This document shows positions 24,217 through 31,012 of a stretch of DNA of 37,132 nucleotides, piece by piece. Under the pieces are notes generated by a model that did no database searches, had not been told where the DNA came from, and was given only the letters and a program-made list of their open reading frames with translations. Position 1 is the first letter of the stretch; each line of letters begins with the position of its first letter. This DNA comes from an uncultured Acetatifactor sp. (GTDB taxonomy: Bacteria; Bacillota; Clostridia; Lachnospirales; Lachnospiraceae): assembly GCA_910586835.1 (NCBI GenBank), contig CAJUJU010000041.1, positions 1 through 37,132 of the forward strand, written 5' to 3'. The translations under genes and the position numbers were made by a program.

Positions 24217-24972
24217 ATGGAAAAATATTTGCCTGTAATGAGCGGTGATTACAAGAGAAAGCATTATGCCGAAGGTGTGTTTGCTTCAATCAGAAAGAAG
24301 ACGGCGAAGGTTTCCTTCGGGGTCTATATTTTCTTCGGGATCGTGCTTTTCGGTTGTGCCTATGGTTTTTACTGGGCGCTGGGAAGAATAGAAGACTATC
24401 GTCTGTCGGGGCAGGAGGATCTCATCAGCGTGGGTTACGTCATAGCAGGATTTTTTGCGGTTTTTGCAGTTATCTCCCTGGCGACCATCTTGATTACGAT
24501 TGTGCGCCATGCCCGGGGAACGGCCAGATGGAAGAAAAGCTGCGCGGAGCAGAGCGGCTGCACCGTGGGTGATATGGACGAGTTTGAGCGTCAGACCTTG
24601 GATATGGAGTGCCGTGTGGTCAGGCTTCTGGATACGGCGAGAGCGTTGGCGGCGGGACAGGCCGACGGTATTCTGACAAGAGATTACATCTATCTGGCGG
24701 ATGCGCACCATGTGATTTTGGAGCTTTCCGAGCTTTCCGCAGCCTGCCTTGTGAAGCAGGCGGTGATGGTGGGAGATCTGCCGAACAGGAAAAGACATGA
24801 ATTTCTTACAGTGATGCTTCTGAGCAAAAGCGGGAGCCGGGCGATTGCCGAGTGCATCGAGGAGGCGGGCGCGGAGCTGATTGATTATCTGAAGCAGAAA
24901 TTTCCGGGGATCTACACAGCAGACGGAGAGGTCATTACAGCGGAGGCCTTTGATAAACTCTCGGTAAAATAA
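24217..24972 (+). CDS. Two-helix membrane protein of unknown function
   Basis: A 251-residue protein with two hydrophobic helices in the first half (about residues 30-53 and 75-99) separated by a short loop, then a soluble cytosolic domain of about 150 residues. The soluble part has alternating beta and helix segments, including I-L-T-R-D-Y-I-Y-L-A-D and M-L-L-S-K-S-G-S-R-A-I. It looks like a small membrane-tethered alpha/beta domain. I chose the ATG at 24217, with a GGGAGGG site 7-8 bases upstream; an ATG at 24175 would add 14 residues with a weaker site. It has its own promoter and is not part of the sugar operon. I do not recognise the family. Confidence 0.7.
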   Translation: MEKYLPVMSGDYKRKHYAEGVFASIRKKTAKVSFGVYIFFGIVLFGCAYGFYWALGRIEDYRLSGQEDLISVGYVIAGFFAVFAVISLATILITIVRHARGTARWKKSCAEQSGCTVGDMDEFERQTLDMECRVVRLLDTARALAAGQADGILTRDYIYLADAHHVILELSELSAACLVKQAVMVGDLPNRKRHEFLTVMLLSKSGSRAIAECIEEAGAELIDYLKQKFPGIYTADGEVITAEAFDKLSVK

Positions 24973-25002
24973 AAAGAAAAATAGAAATTGTGCCGGAAGT
25001 GG

Positions 25003-25031
25003 TTGTTGAATCGCGAAAGATGTGATAGACT
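25003..25031 (+). promoter_or_regulatory. Promoter of the Cys-rich repeat protein gene
   Basis: TTGTTG (25003-25008), 17-base spacer, TAGACT (25026-25031) with a TGA just before it. It is about 70 bases upstream of the start codon. Confidence 0.5.
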
Positions 25032-25100
25032 GAAAGCGAAGAGATGCGATGGCGATTTGTTGTCCCGACAGGGACGCAGAGTTGAATGGAGGTAATGGCG

Positions 25101-25748
25101 ATGAACAAAATGATGACGGTGGGAACGGCGCTGGCAATGGCGCTTATTGTTGGTGGTGCACCTGTATCCGGAGCCGTACATCGGGAATGGGCCGGGAACT
25201 GCTATGCGGATGCAGACAGAAACGGTGTGTGCGACAACTGTGGATTGGCAGAACACGATGGCTGGTGCGGGAACTGCTATGTGGACGCGGACGGAAACGA
25301 TGTGTGCGACAACTGCGGATTGGCAGAACACGATGGCTGGTGCGGGAACTGCTATGTGGATGCAGATGAAAACGGCGTGTGTGACAACTGCGGGTTGGCA
25401 GAACATGAGGGCTGGTGCGGGAACTGCTATGTGGACGCAGACGGAAACGGTGTGTGTGACAACTGCGGAACAGGCTCTCACGATGGCTGGTGCGGGAACT
25501 GCTATGTGGATGCAGATGAAAACGGTGTGTGTGACAACTGCGGAACGAGTTCTCATAACGGCAGATGCGGAAGCCATCATGTAAATTATGGCGTCTGTGA
25601 CAGCAATGGTCAGTGCAGCGGCGGTTATGTGGATGCGAACGGGAATGGTGTGTGTGATAACTGTGGCGGCAGGATTGCAGCTGCTTCCGGGAACTGTCAC
25701 AACGGGCATCATTCCGGCGGTCATCATGGCGGACACCATAGAAGATAA
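25101..25748 (+). CDS. Exported Cys/His-rich repeat protein
   Basis: A 215-residue protein with a signal peptide (basic start, A-L-A-M-A-L-I-V-G-G core, likely cut after V-S-G-A). It then carries five tandem 25-residue repeats and a sixth partial one. Each repeat has W-C-G-N-C, a D-A-D-x-N acidic loop and V-C-D-N-C-G, giving C-x2-C-x9-C-x2-C, like a zinc knuckle pair with an EF-hand or thrombospondin-3-like calcium loop between. The first repeat lacks the first cysteine (W-A-G-N-C). The C-terminus is His/Gly-rich (G-H-H-S-G-G-H-H-G-G-H-H). Metal binding outside the cell is the natural guess. The start at 25101 is chosen because GGAGG lies at 25088-25092; the ATG at 25086 overlaps that site. 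Confidence 0.78.
   Translation: MNKMMTVGTALAMALIVGGAPVSGAVHREWAGNCYADADRNGVCDNCGLAEHDGWCGNCYVDADGNDVCDNCGLAEHDGWCGNCYVDADENGVCDNCGLAEHEGWCGNCYVDADGNGVCDNCGTGSHDGWCGNCYVDADENGVCDNCGTSSHNGRCGSHHVNYGVCDSNGQCSGGYVDANGNGVCDNCGGRIAAASGNCHNGHHSGGHHGGHHRR
25188..25562 (+). repeat. Five 75-bp coding repeats in the Cys-rich protein gene
   Basis: Units start at 25188, 25263, 25338, 25413 and 25488, each 75 bases (25 codons). Units 2-5 are very similar at the DNA level, which suggests recent expansion. The frame is kept throughout. Confidence 0.9.
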
Positions 25749-25802
25749 GAATATCTTGTGAATTGAAGTTGGATAATTGCGGGAGGCAGCCTGGCTCAAA
25801 AC

Positions 25803-25826
25803 GGAGCGCAGGATGTCTCCTTTTTT
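25803..25826 (+). terminator. Possible weak terminator after the Cys-rich gene
   Basis: GGAG and CTCC arms, with a 10-base loop, are followed by six T. The four-base stem is short, so this is a weak call. The rest of 25749-25960 holds the minus-strand terminator at 25880 and no gene. Confidence 0.22.
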
Positions 25827-25879
25827 AATGATATTGAGATGGAAATCAAACCGGTATTTTCTGTATGGAGCAGGGGATG

Positions 25880-25912
25880 AAAAAGCGGTCATGTCACAGT
25901 AGACATGACCGC
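25880..25912 (-). terminator. Intrinsic terminator of the DUF4180 gene
   Basis: An 11-bp perfect stem (arms 25885-25895 and 25902-25912) with a six-base loop. On the minus strand it is followed directly by five T (25880-25884). It lies about 50 bases after the DUF4180 stop. Confidence 0.85.
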
Positions 25913-25960
25913 CCAGGCGTTGGGTTAATACGCAACTATTCGATATGGGGATTTTGTTTG

Positions 25961-26329
25961 CTAAATAATTTCGGTTATCTTTTGGATTGCTTCTTCTTTT
26001 GTGGCAACAAAGAATACATCCTTTCCCTTGTTGCTTTCATAGATGAAGTCTTTCAGCGGTTTGCTGGTATAGTGAGAATAATCGCCGTATATTGCAATTT
26101 TTCCACCATAATTGATATATTTTTGAAGAATTTCTCCCGCCAGACCGCTGCTTAAAATGAAGAAATCTTCAATAACTAACTTTTTATCTACGACGATATA
26201 CTCTGTGCCTGCGTCATATTTGGCAGACATAAGTAAATCAAGCGCAGAATCGACATCAGAAATTACCATGCTGTCGCTTGAAACAATGGCAATCGTTCCG
26301 TTGCCGCAATCTATTTTTTCAAACTTCAT
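25961..26329 (-). CDS. DUF4180 family protein
   Basis: A 122-residue cytosolic protein matching DUF4180. It has F-F-I-L-S-S-G-L-A-G-E-I-L-Q-K, then N-Y-G-G-K-I-A-I-Y-G-D-Y-S, and F-I-Y-E-S-N-K-G-K-D-V-F-F-V near the C-terminus, all typical of this family, whose function is unknown. The ATG at 26329 has a near-perfect AAAGGAGGT ribosome site; the frame is open further upstream but without such a site. The gene stands alone with its own promoter (26396-26424) and terminator (25880-25912). Base composition is more AT-rich by eye than that of the sugar operon, as for the divergent GNAT gene, which hints at a shared separate origin. Confidence 0.85.
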   Translation of the reverse strand: MKFEKIDCGNGTIAIVSSDSMVISDVDSALDLLMSAKYDAGTEYIVVDKKLVIEDFFILSSGLAGEILQKYINYGGKIAIYGDYSHYTSKPLKDFIYESNKGKDVFFVATKEEAIQKITEII

Positions 26330-26395
26330 GCCTGTACCTCCTTTAATGAATTGCAGACAAAATCCCACGCTATCGCCGTCGGTAACGCTTTAGGC

Positions 26396-26424
26396 ATTAT
26401 AGCATGGAGTGAACTATTATTCAA
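26396..26424 (-). promoter_or_regulatory. Promoter of the DUF4180 gene
   Basis: On the minus strand TTGAAT (26419-26424), a 17-base spacer and a perfect TATAAT (26396-26401) preceded by TGC. The untranslated leader would be about 60 bases. Confidence 0.75.
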
Positions 26425-26477
26425 TCTGAAATTTTTCATTCTTAAGTCTATTTTCTTTAAGTCTATGATTTCAAATC

Positions 26478-26506
26478 TTGATAAACAGATTCCAATATCT
26501 TATAAT
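26478..26506 (+). promoter_or_regulatory. Promoter of the GNAT acetyltransferase gene
   Basis: TTGATA (26478-26483), a 17-base spacer and a perfect TATAAT (26501-26506). It is about 50 bases before the start codon and divergent from the DUF4180 promoter. Confidence 0.8.
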
Positions 26507-26555
26507 TGAGAAAAAATATGGATGAAAGCGGCTGTCATCAAATAGGAGGGTTTGT

Positions 26556-27017
26556 ATGGAGAGTATAATAAGGGTTCGTGAAGCGGTGACAGAAGATGCT
26601 GATGCATTGGATGAAATGTTGACGCGGCTTATTCATGCTGAGGCTGCTTATGATAAGAATCTGAATGATCAAAGTGTTGTGAAAGATAATTACAGGAAAA
26701 GGATCGGCATGGAAGGGCATAAAATATTTGTTGTCGAAGAAGAGGGTAAAATGATTGGTTTTCTTTATGGGTTTGTTTATGGTATTCCCGATCTGTGGAG
26801 GGAACCGGCAGCAATTTTGGATGCGTTGTTTGTAGATGAACAATACCGCAGAAGAGGATGTGCGCGCATGCTGATTGAAGAGTTTAAAAGCTTTGCCCGC
26901 AGGAGCGGCGCTTGCCGAATTGAATTGAAGGTGATATCAAAGAATGTTGATGCGCTGAAGCTGTATCAAACTCTTGAGTTTGTCGAAACAAAGAAATATC
27001 TGAGTCTTGCACTGTAA
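26556..27017 (+). CDS. GNAT-family N-acetyltransferase
   Basis: A 153-residue cytosolic enzyme of the GNAT fold that transfers an acetyl group from acetyl-CoA to an amine. The acetyl-CoA binding motif A is seen as L-D-A-L-F-V-D-E-Q-Y-R-R-R-G-C-A-R-M-L (about residues 88-106), with R-R-x-G-C-A in the pyrophosphate-binding turn. The later N-V-D-A-L-K-L-Y-Q-T-L-E-F is the usual C-terminal motif. The length suits a single domain. An AGGAGGG ribosome site precedes the ATG. The substrate is not apparent; drug, polyamine and protein targets are all known in the family. Confidence 0.9.
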   Translation: MESIIRVREAVTEDADALDEMLTRLIHAEAAYDKNLNDQSVVKDNYRKRIGMEGHKIFVVEEEGKMIGFLYGFVYGIPDLWREPAAILDALFVDEQYRRRGCARMLIEEFKSFARRSGACRIELKVISKNVDALKLYQTLEFVETKKYLSLAL

Positions 27018-27066
27018 ATAGCTGTAATGAAAATTTTATTTAGTTTTCACCAGGAGGAAGAAAAGG

Positions 27067-27381
27067 ATGAAAATAGCGTTGTATATTGTGAGTGCGGCGT
27101 TCGGCGGGCTGTCACTGTTGGCGGCCGTCAGTCAGATGAGATCGGATAAGCGTCCGTTTTCTCATATTATGATGGCGGTTGGGTCGCTGGGGCTGTTCGC
27201 CGCGGTGGCCTGTGGAATCGCACAGCAGAGTTTCGACTGGATTCCGGCGATTGCGGGGGGCGCATTGATCTGCGCAGCTGCTGTCTGGAACGGAAAAAAG
27301 AGCGGGAATTTTCATATTCAGCATCATATTGTGCGTATCCTGTTGTCGCTTATTTTGGTGGCTGGATTTATTTTGATCTGA
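27067..27381 (+). CDS. Small membrane protein of unknown function
   Basis: A 104-residue protein that is mostly hydrophobic, with about four predicted helices (near residues 3-20, 35-52, 55-73 and 86-104) and short polar loops. The N-terminus is Lys-led and the protein is probably an integral cytoplasmic-membrane protein. An AGGAGG ribosome site with A-rich spacing precedes the ATG. It follows the GNAT gene by about 50 bases with no clear terminator between, so the two may share a transcript. I do not recognise the family. Confidence 0.7.
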   Translation: MKIALYIVSAAFGGLSLLAAVSQMRSDKRPFSHIMMAVGSLGLFAAVACGIAQQSFDWIPAIAGGALICAAAVWNGKKSGNFHIQHHIVRILLSLILVAGFILI

Positions 27382-27405
27382 CGGATAAACTTTAGCAAAA
27401 ACTGG

Positions 27406-27434
27406 TTGACAGATACCGGAATTGTGGTTATAGT
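27406..27434 (+). promoter_or_regulatory. Promoter of the leader / ABC-DUF1854 operon
   Basis: A consensus TTGACA (27406-27411), 17-base spacer and TATAGT (27429-27434). Transcription should start near 27441, about 40 bases before a small open reading frame and about 450 bases before the first exporter gene. Confidence 0.8.
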
Positions 27435-27480
27435 AATTTTTGTAACTTGTAAACAGTATGAAAAGAAAGGAGGCAAAGAA

Positions 27481-27558
27481 ATGACTAAGTTTAGAAACCG
27501 TTGTGAAAAAGGAAATCAGGTCAGGAAATGTATTGTCTCCCGGAGCATAAGTGTGTAG
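27481..27558 (+). CDS. Candidate 25-codon leader peptide
   Basis: An ATG preceded by AAAGGAGG at ideal spacing opens a 25-residue frame ending in TAG. The peptide is basic (seven Lys or Arg, one Glu) with two cysteines (C8 and C17) and no hydrophobic helix. It lies between a consensus promoter and an intrinsic terminator, upstream of the exporter operon. That layout is like ribosome-controlled attenuators of transport genes. It could instead be a short secreted or toxic peptide, or be untranslated. Confidence 0.45.
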   Translation: MTKFRNRCEKGNQVRKCIVSRSISV

Positions 27559-27564
27559 TCCTTT

Positions 27565-27585
27565 CTGGCAGCGGCCAGAATTGGC
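27565..27585 (+). other. Competing small hairpins in the leader
   Basis: CTGGC (27565-27569) can pair with GCCAG (27574-27578), or GCCA (27574-27577) can pair with TGGC (27582-27585). The two share one arm, so they are mutually exclusive, as seen in attenuators. The stems are short. Confidence 0.3.
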
Positions 27586-27609
27586 TGAGTACGCAGAAGC
27601 AGGAATTGA

Positions 27610-27648
27610 GCGGCATGGCATACATCAATGTATGACATGCCGCTTTTT
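27610..27648 (+). terminator. Intrinsic terminator or attenuator ahead of the ABC-DUF1854 operon
   Basis: A stem of 16 positions with one G-A mismatch (arms 27610-27625 and 27628-27643) and a tiny loop, followed by five T (27644-27648). It stands 52 bases after the leader peptide stop and about 240 bases before the first exporter. No clear promoter was seen between it and that gene, so expression would need read-through. Confidence 0.85.
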
Positions 27649-27650
27649 GC

Positions 27651-27772
27651 GCGATAAGCAGAGTCAGAAGGCTGACGCGTCTGCGCTCGTGCTTGCACGG
27701 GAAGCAGCCGTGACAGACTTATGACGAGCAACGCGAACGAGGAAGGCGAAGCATTCCGAGTCTGCTTATCGC
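27651..27772. repeat. Long inverted repeat after the leader terminator
   Basis: GCGATAAGCAGAGTC (27651-27665) is matched at 13 of 15 positions by the reverse complement of 27758-27772. Inside are nested arms GTCTG/CAGAC and CACGG/CCGTG. The RNA would fold into a long branched stem. Confidence 0.65.
27658..27700 (+). repeat. 43-bp direct repeat, copy 1
   Basis: This segment recurs at 27776-27818, offset 118 bases, with one mismatch. It lies in non-coding DNA and overlaps the left arm of the long inverted repeat. Confidence 0.85.
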
Positions 27773-27775
27773 ATT

Positions 27776-27818
27776 GCAGAGTCAGAAGGCTGACGCGTCT
27801 GCGCTCGTGCCTGCACGG
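27776..27818 (+). repeat. 43-bp direct repeat, copy 2
   Basis: Second copy of 27658-27700 with a single T to C change. It ends 73 bases before the first exporter gene. No reading frame with a ribosome site was seen in either copy. Confidence 0.85.
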
Positions 27819-27891
27819 TCAACGGCCCCACACCTGCATAACCGGGAGAAAACAGGAATGCGCCACGGACAGGCGCAGATGAGAGGGAGCA

Positions 27892-30204
27892 ATGAATTTA
27901 CCAAGTAGTTTTACGAATGTAATCAAAAAGTATGGCATTGACAGTAAGGATATCGTGTTTGCCGCGGTGGCTGATCTGGACGAGGAATTCCGGTTTGCGG
28001 ATTCTGTCCTGGTTCTCACCGGCAAAAAGCTTGTGATTGCCAGATATCCTTACAAAGAGAAGCGTGAATACCGCCTGGGAGGATACGACAGCTGGGCTAT
28101 GGAGGAAAAGCAGGAAGAGCCAGGGGTGGTTTTCTACGATCTGGAAGATGTGGAGAAGCTGGAGGTACTTCGCCAGGTCAGCACAGGGGTTCTGATGGGA
28201 AAGATCAAGGGGACGGAGCGCTGTCTGTGCCAGTTTTCCAATACAAAGATGGAAGCCTTCATGCGGATGTGCCGTCTTTTGGAGAAGATCCAAAAGGGGG
28301 AGGAGATCACGCAGGAGGATCTGGATGTAAAGAGAGGGAAAGAGTGCTGTCTCAAGTGCGGCATGATCTATCCTGACCAGGAGAGAAAGGTCTGCCCGAA
28401 ATGTATGGATAAGGGATCTATTCTGCTCCGTGTGATGAAGTATTTTAAGCCATACAAGGTGCAGCTTGTCATCATGGTAATCTGCTATCTGCTGACAGCG
28501 GGTCTGAACCTTGCATGGCCTTACTTAAGCGGTACGATTTTGTATGATAAGGTTTTGGCCAAGAATGAAGAATTTCTCGCGCTGGTTCACCTGCCGGCAG
28601 GAAGATTTGTGCTGGCGCTGACGATCCTGGTGGTGGTCATGATTCTGACGAAGGTGTTGATCCAGGGAGTGGGTATCCTGCAGGGAGTTTGTACCGTGCA
28701 GATTGCTACCGATGTGATGGCGAAGCTGAAAAGCCAGGTGTTCGATTCCATGGGAAAGCTGTCTATCAGCTTTTTCACCAAGAGGCAGACGGGAGGTCTG
28801 ATGACCCGTGTGGCGGACGACGCGGATGAGATTTCCAGTTTCTTTATAGACGGTATCCCTTATTTCTTTATTAATGTGGGAACCATTGTGGCCACCTGCG
28901 TGATTATGTTGATTCTGAATCCGCTGCTGGCGATTGCATCCATTGTCCTGATGCCGGTTCTTTTCTATGTCAGCTATCATCTGATGCCCAGGCTGTGGCA
29001 TTTTTACGGGAAGAGACACCGGGCCAACCGTCGGCTGAACAGTCAGATGAACGAAAATTTTACCGGAGCCCGGGTTGTAAAGGCGTTCGGACAGGAGGAG
29101 CAGGAAATAGATCGTTTCAAGAAGAATAACGGGCGGGTCAGAGAGGCGGAGCTGGATCTGGCCAGATTTGACTGCCAGTTTTCTGCGATCTATTATCTGG
29201 TGGAGGATTTTCTGACTTTCCTGGTGTGGGCGGCAGGCTCTGCCCTGATTATCAGCGGGGGTGATATGGAGCTGGGTCTTCTGATTACCTTTGCCGGGTA
29301 TGTGGGACAGCTGAAGTGGCCGCTGGAATTTATGTCAAGGATTTTCCGCTGGTACACCAACGCAATGAACTCCGCGCAGCGTATGTTTGAGATCATTGAC
29401 GCGGTGCCGGAGGTGAAGGAGTCGCCGGATCCGGTGCGTCCCGAGACTCTGCGGGGAGAGATCGAGCTGAAGAATGTTACCTTCGGTTATGAACCCAACA
29501 AGCCGATTCTGAAGGATGTGAGCTTTCATGTGGAGGCCGGCGAGGTGCTGGGCATCGTGGGACGCTCCGGCGCAGGCAAGTCCACCCTGGTAAATCTGAT
29601 CTCTCGCCTGTATGACGCGGGGGAGGGAGAGGTGCTGGTGGACGGCATCAATGTAAAACGGTACGGCTTTAAGGAACTTCGCAAAAATGTGGCTATGGTA
29701 TCTCAGGAGACCTATATTTTCGTGGGTACGGTGGCGGAGAATATTGCCTACGCCAGACCGGACGCCAGCAGAGAGGAGATCATCCGTGCGGCTGTTCAGG
29801 CCAGTGCCCATGATTTCATCTGCAAAATGCCCCAGGGTTATGACACGATTCTGGGGCCGGCTAACCGCGCGTTGTCCGGCGGGGAAAAGCAGCGTATTTC
29901 CATTGCCAGGGCTATTCTGGCGGATCCGAAGATACTGATCCTGGACGAGGCGACCTCTGCAGTTGACACGGAGACGGAGCTGGCGATTCAGAAGTCGCTG
30001 GAGCAGCTGGAGAAGGGCAGGACGGTATTGTCCATCGCTCACAGGCTGTCTACGCTTCGGAATGCCACACATCTGATCGTGATTGACGACGGGCGTGTGA
30101 CGGAGTCGGGTACGCATGCGGAACTGATGGCAAAGAAAGGCACATTCTACAAACTGAGCGAGCTGCAGACCAAGGCGCTGGCAATGAGAGGCGTAGAAGT
30201 GTGA
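27892..30204 (+). CDS. ABC exporter A with N-terminal PH-like / zinc-ribbon extension (DUF1854-associated)
   Basis: A 770-residue half-transporter with a fused ATPase, of the type IV ABC exporter fold. Residues 1-145 form a beta-rich, PH-like domain. A four-Cys zinc-ribbon-like motif follows (C153-x2-C156, C168-x2-C171). The six-helix membrane domain covers about 180-470 and the ATPase the last 270 residues. The ATPase is intact: Walker A G-R-S-G-A-G-K-S-T (K563), L-S-G-G-E-K-Q-R signature, Walker B I-L-I-L-D-E-A-T-S and the switch H in I-A-H-R-L-S-T. The extension is far longer than the usual exporter N-terminus. The gene has a GAGGGAG ribosome site and leads an operon with a DUF1854 protein and a second exporter, its likely heterodimer partner. 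The substrate is unknown; similar exporters next to DUF1854 genes in proteobacteria carry a cyanophycin-associated label. Confidence 0.85.
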   Translation: MNLPSSFTNVIKKYGIDSKDIVFAAVADLDEEFRFADSVLVLTGKKLVIARYPYKEKREYRLGGYDSWAMEEKQEEPGVVFYDLEDVEKLEVLRQVSTGVLMGKIKGTERCLCQFSNTKMEAFMRMCRLLEKIQKGEEITQEDLDVKRGKECCLKCGMIYPDQERKVCPKCMDKGSILLRVMKYFKPYKVQLVIMVICYLLTAGLNLAWPYLSGTILYDKVLAKNEEFLALVHLPAGRFVLALTILVVVMILTKVLIQGVGILQGVCTVQIATDVMAKLKSQVFDSMGKLSISFFTKRQTGGLMTRVADDADEISSFFIDGIPYFFINVGTIVATCVIMLILNPLLAIASIVLMPVLFYVSYHLMPRLWHFYGKRHRANRRLNSQMNENFTGARVVKAFGQEEQEIDRFKKNNGRVREAELDLARFDCQFSAIYYLVEDFLTFLVWAAGSALIISGGDMELGLLITFAGYVGQLKWPLEFMSRIFRWYTNAMNSAQRMFEIIDAVPEVKESPDPVRPETLRGEIELKNVTFGYEPNKPILKDVSFHVEAGEVLGIVGRSGAGKSTLVNLISRLYDAGEGEVLVDGINVKRYGFKELRKNVAMVSQETYIFVGTVAENIAYARPDASREEIIRAAVQASAHDFICKMPQGYDTILGPANRALSGGEKQRISIARAILADPKILILDEATSAVDTETELAIQKSLEQLEKGRTVLSIAHRLSTLRNATHLIVIDDGRVTESGTHAELMAKKGTFYKLSELQTKALAMRGVEV

Positions 30205-30205
30205 A

Positions 30206-30329
30206 CGGAATGAAGATTTTCTAAGCCCGCAAAGTACGCGGACTAAGAAAATCTAAGTCATTCCGAGAAAAACGCAAGGGCGGCGTTCTTCCGCCAGTTC
30301 ATTGATTATTTGTGCCGACTGCGTCGGCA
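30206..30329 (+). other. Three consecutive hairpins between exporter A and the DUF1854 gene
   Basis: An interrupted long stem at 30206-30265 (CGGAATGA with TCATTCCG and AGATTTTC with GAAAATCT), a GGCGG/CCGCC hairpin at 30279-30295, and a TGCCGAC/GTCGGCA hairpin with a three-base loop at 30313-30329. None has a T-run, so they more likely stabilise or process the mRNA than end it. The rest of the 209-base gap up to the DUF1854 ribosome site holds nothing else I recognise. Confidence 0.55.
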
Positions 30330-30413
30330 TGTTGGGAAGTGTAAAGGGAGTAAGTCGTTCCCGGTGCGGGTTGTAAAACAAATGTCCGCTTTTGGCGGGC
30401 AGGGAGGAATAAA

Positions 30414-30995
30414 ATGGAAGAAAACAGAGAATTTGGAATGCCGGATCTGCTGGATCTGCAGGAATTAGACGAGGAAGCACTGAAGCGGGAGTCGGAGGAG
30501 GTGCTGCAGATGCGGTTCCTGAACGCAGAGAACGCTGTGTTTACCAGGACAGAGGGCGGCTTTCTGGCGTTGAAGACAGGGGAGAAGGAGTATGAACGGG
30601 TGGGGGTATATCTGACGTTTCCGCTGACGAACCCCAATGAGTTTATTTCCATCCGCGAGGCGGACGAGAAGGCGAAGGAAATCGGTATTATCCAGTCCAT
30701 AAACGACGTGGGGAAGGATGAGCAGGAGATGATCAGGGAGCAGGTGAGACTGCGCTATTTCATGCCTGTTATCAGAAAGGTCATGGACGTGAAGGATGAA
30801 TACGGATATGCCTACTGGCACGTTGTGACGGATTACGGTGCATGCCGTTTCACCACGCACATGGGAGGCGACGCCGTGGTGAACCTGGGGGAGGCCAGAT
30901 ATCAGGTCACGGATATTGACGGCAATCGCTATGAGATTCCGGATTTTTATGCACTGACTGTCCTGGAGCGGAAAAAACTGGATCTGTTCATATAG
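30414..30995 (+). CDS. DUF1854 family protein
   Basis: A 193-residue cytosolic protein matching DUF1854. It has V-Y-L-T-F-P-L-T-N-P-N-E-F-I-S-I near residue 64, R-L-R-Y-F-M-P-V-I near the middle, and the typical end V-T-D-I-D-G-N-R-Y-E-I-P-D. There are no membrane segments. It lies between two ABC exporter genes. In proteobacteria DUF1854 proteins sit beside ABC transporters labelled cyanophycin-associated, so a role as partner or regulator of such exporters is likely; its biochemistry is unknown. The first 45 residues are acidic and Leu-rich (D-L-L-D-L-Q-E-L-D-E-E-A-L) and look like an added helix. A GGGAGGA ribosome site precedes the ATG. Confidence 0.87.
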   Translation: MEENREFGMPDLLDLQELDEEALKRESEEVLQMRFLNAENAVFTRTEGGFLALKTGEKEYERVGVYLTFPLTNPNEFISIREADEKAKEIGIIQSINDVGKDEQEMIREQVRLRYFMPVIRKVMDVKDEYGYAYWHVVTDYGACRFTTHMGGDAVVNLGEARYQVTDIDGNRYEIPDFYALTVLERKKLDLFI

Positions 30996-31012
30996 TTATA
31001 TGGGAGGTTTTT

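Noticed and set aside
25188..25562. Regular 75-bp repeats considered as a CRISPR array
   Set aside because: They are contiguous, in frame and without unique spacers; they code for the Cys-rich repeats. The 33-bp array at 19033 was rejected for the same reason.
24912..25892. Minus-strand frame of 326 codons rich in A-V-V-T-H-T-V repeats
   Set aside because: It is the antisense of the Cys-rich repeat gene; its apparent repeat structure comes from that gene.
27658..27818. Insertion sequence or MITE ends
   Set aside because: The inverted repeat lacks a visible target-site duplication and there is no transposase; kept as an unexplained repeat only.
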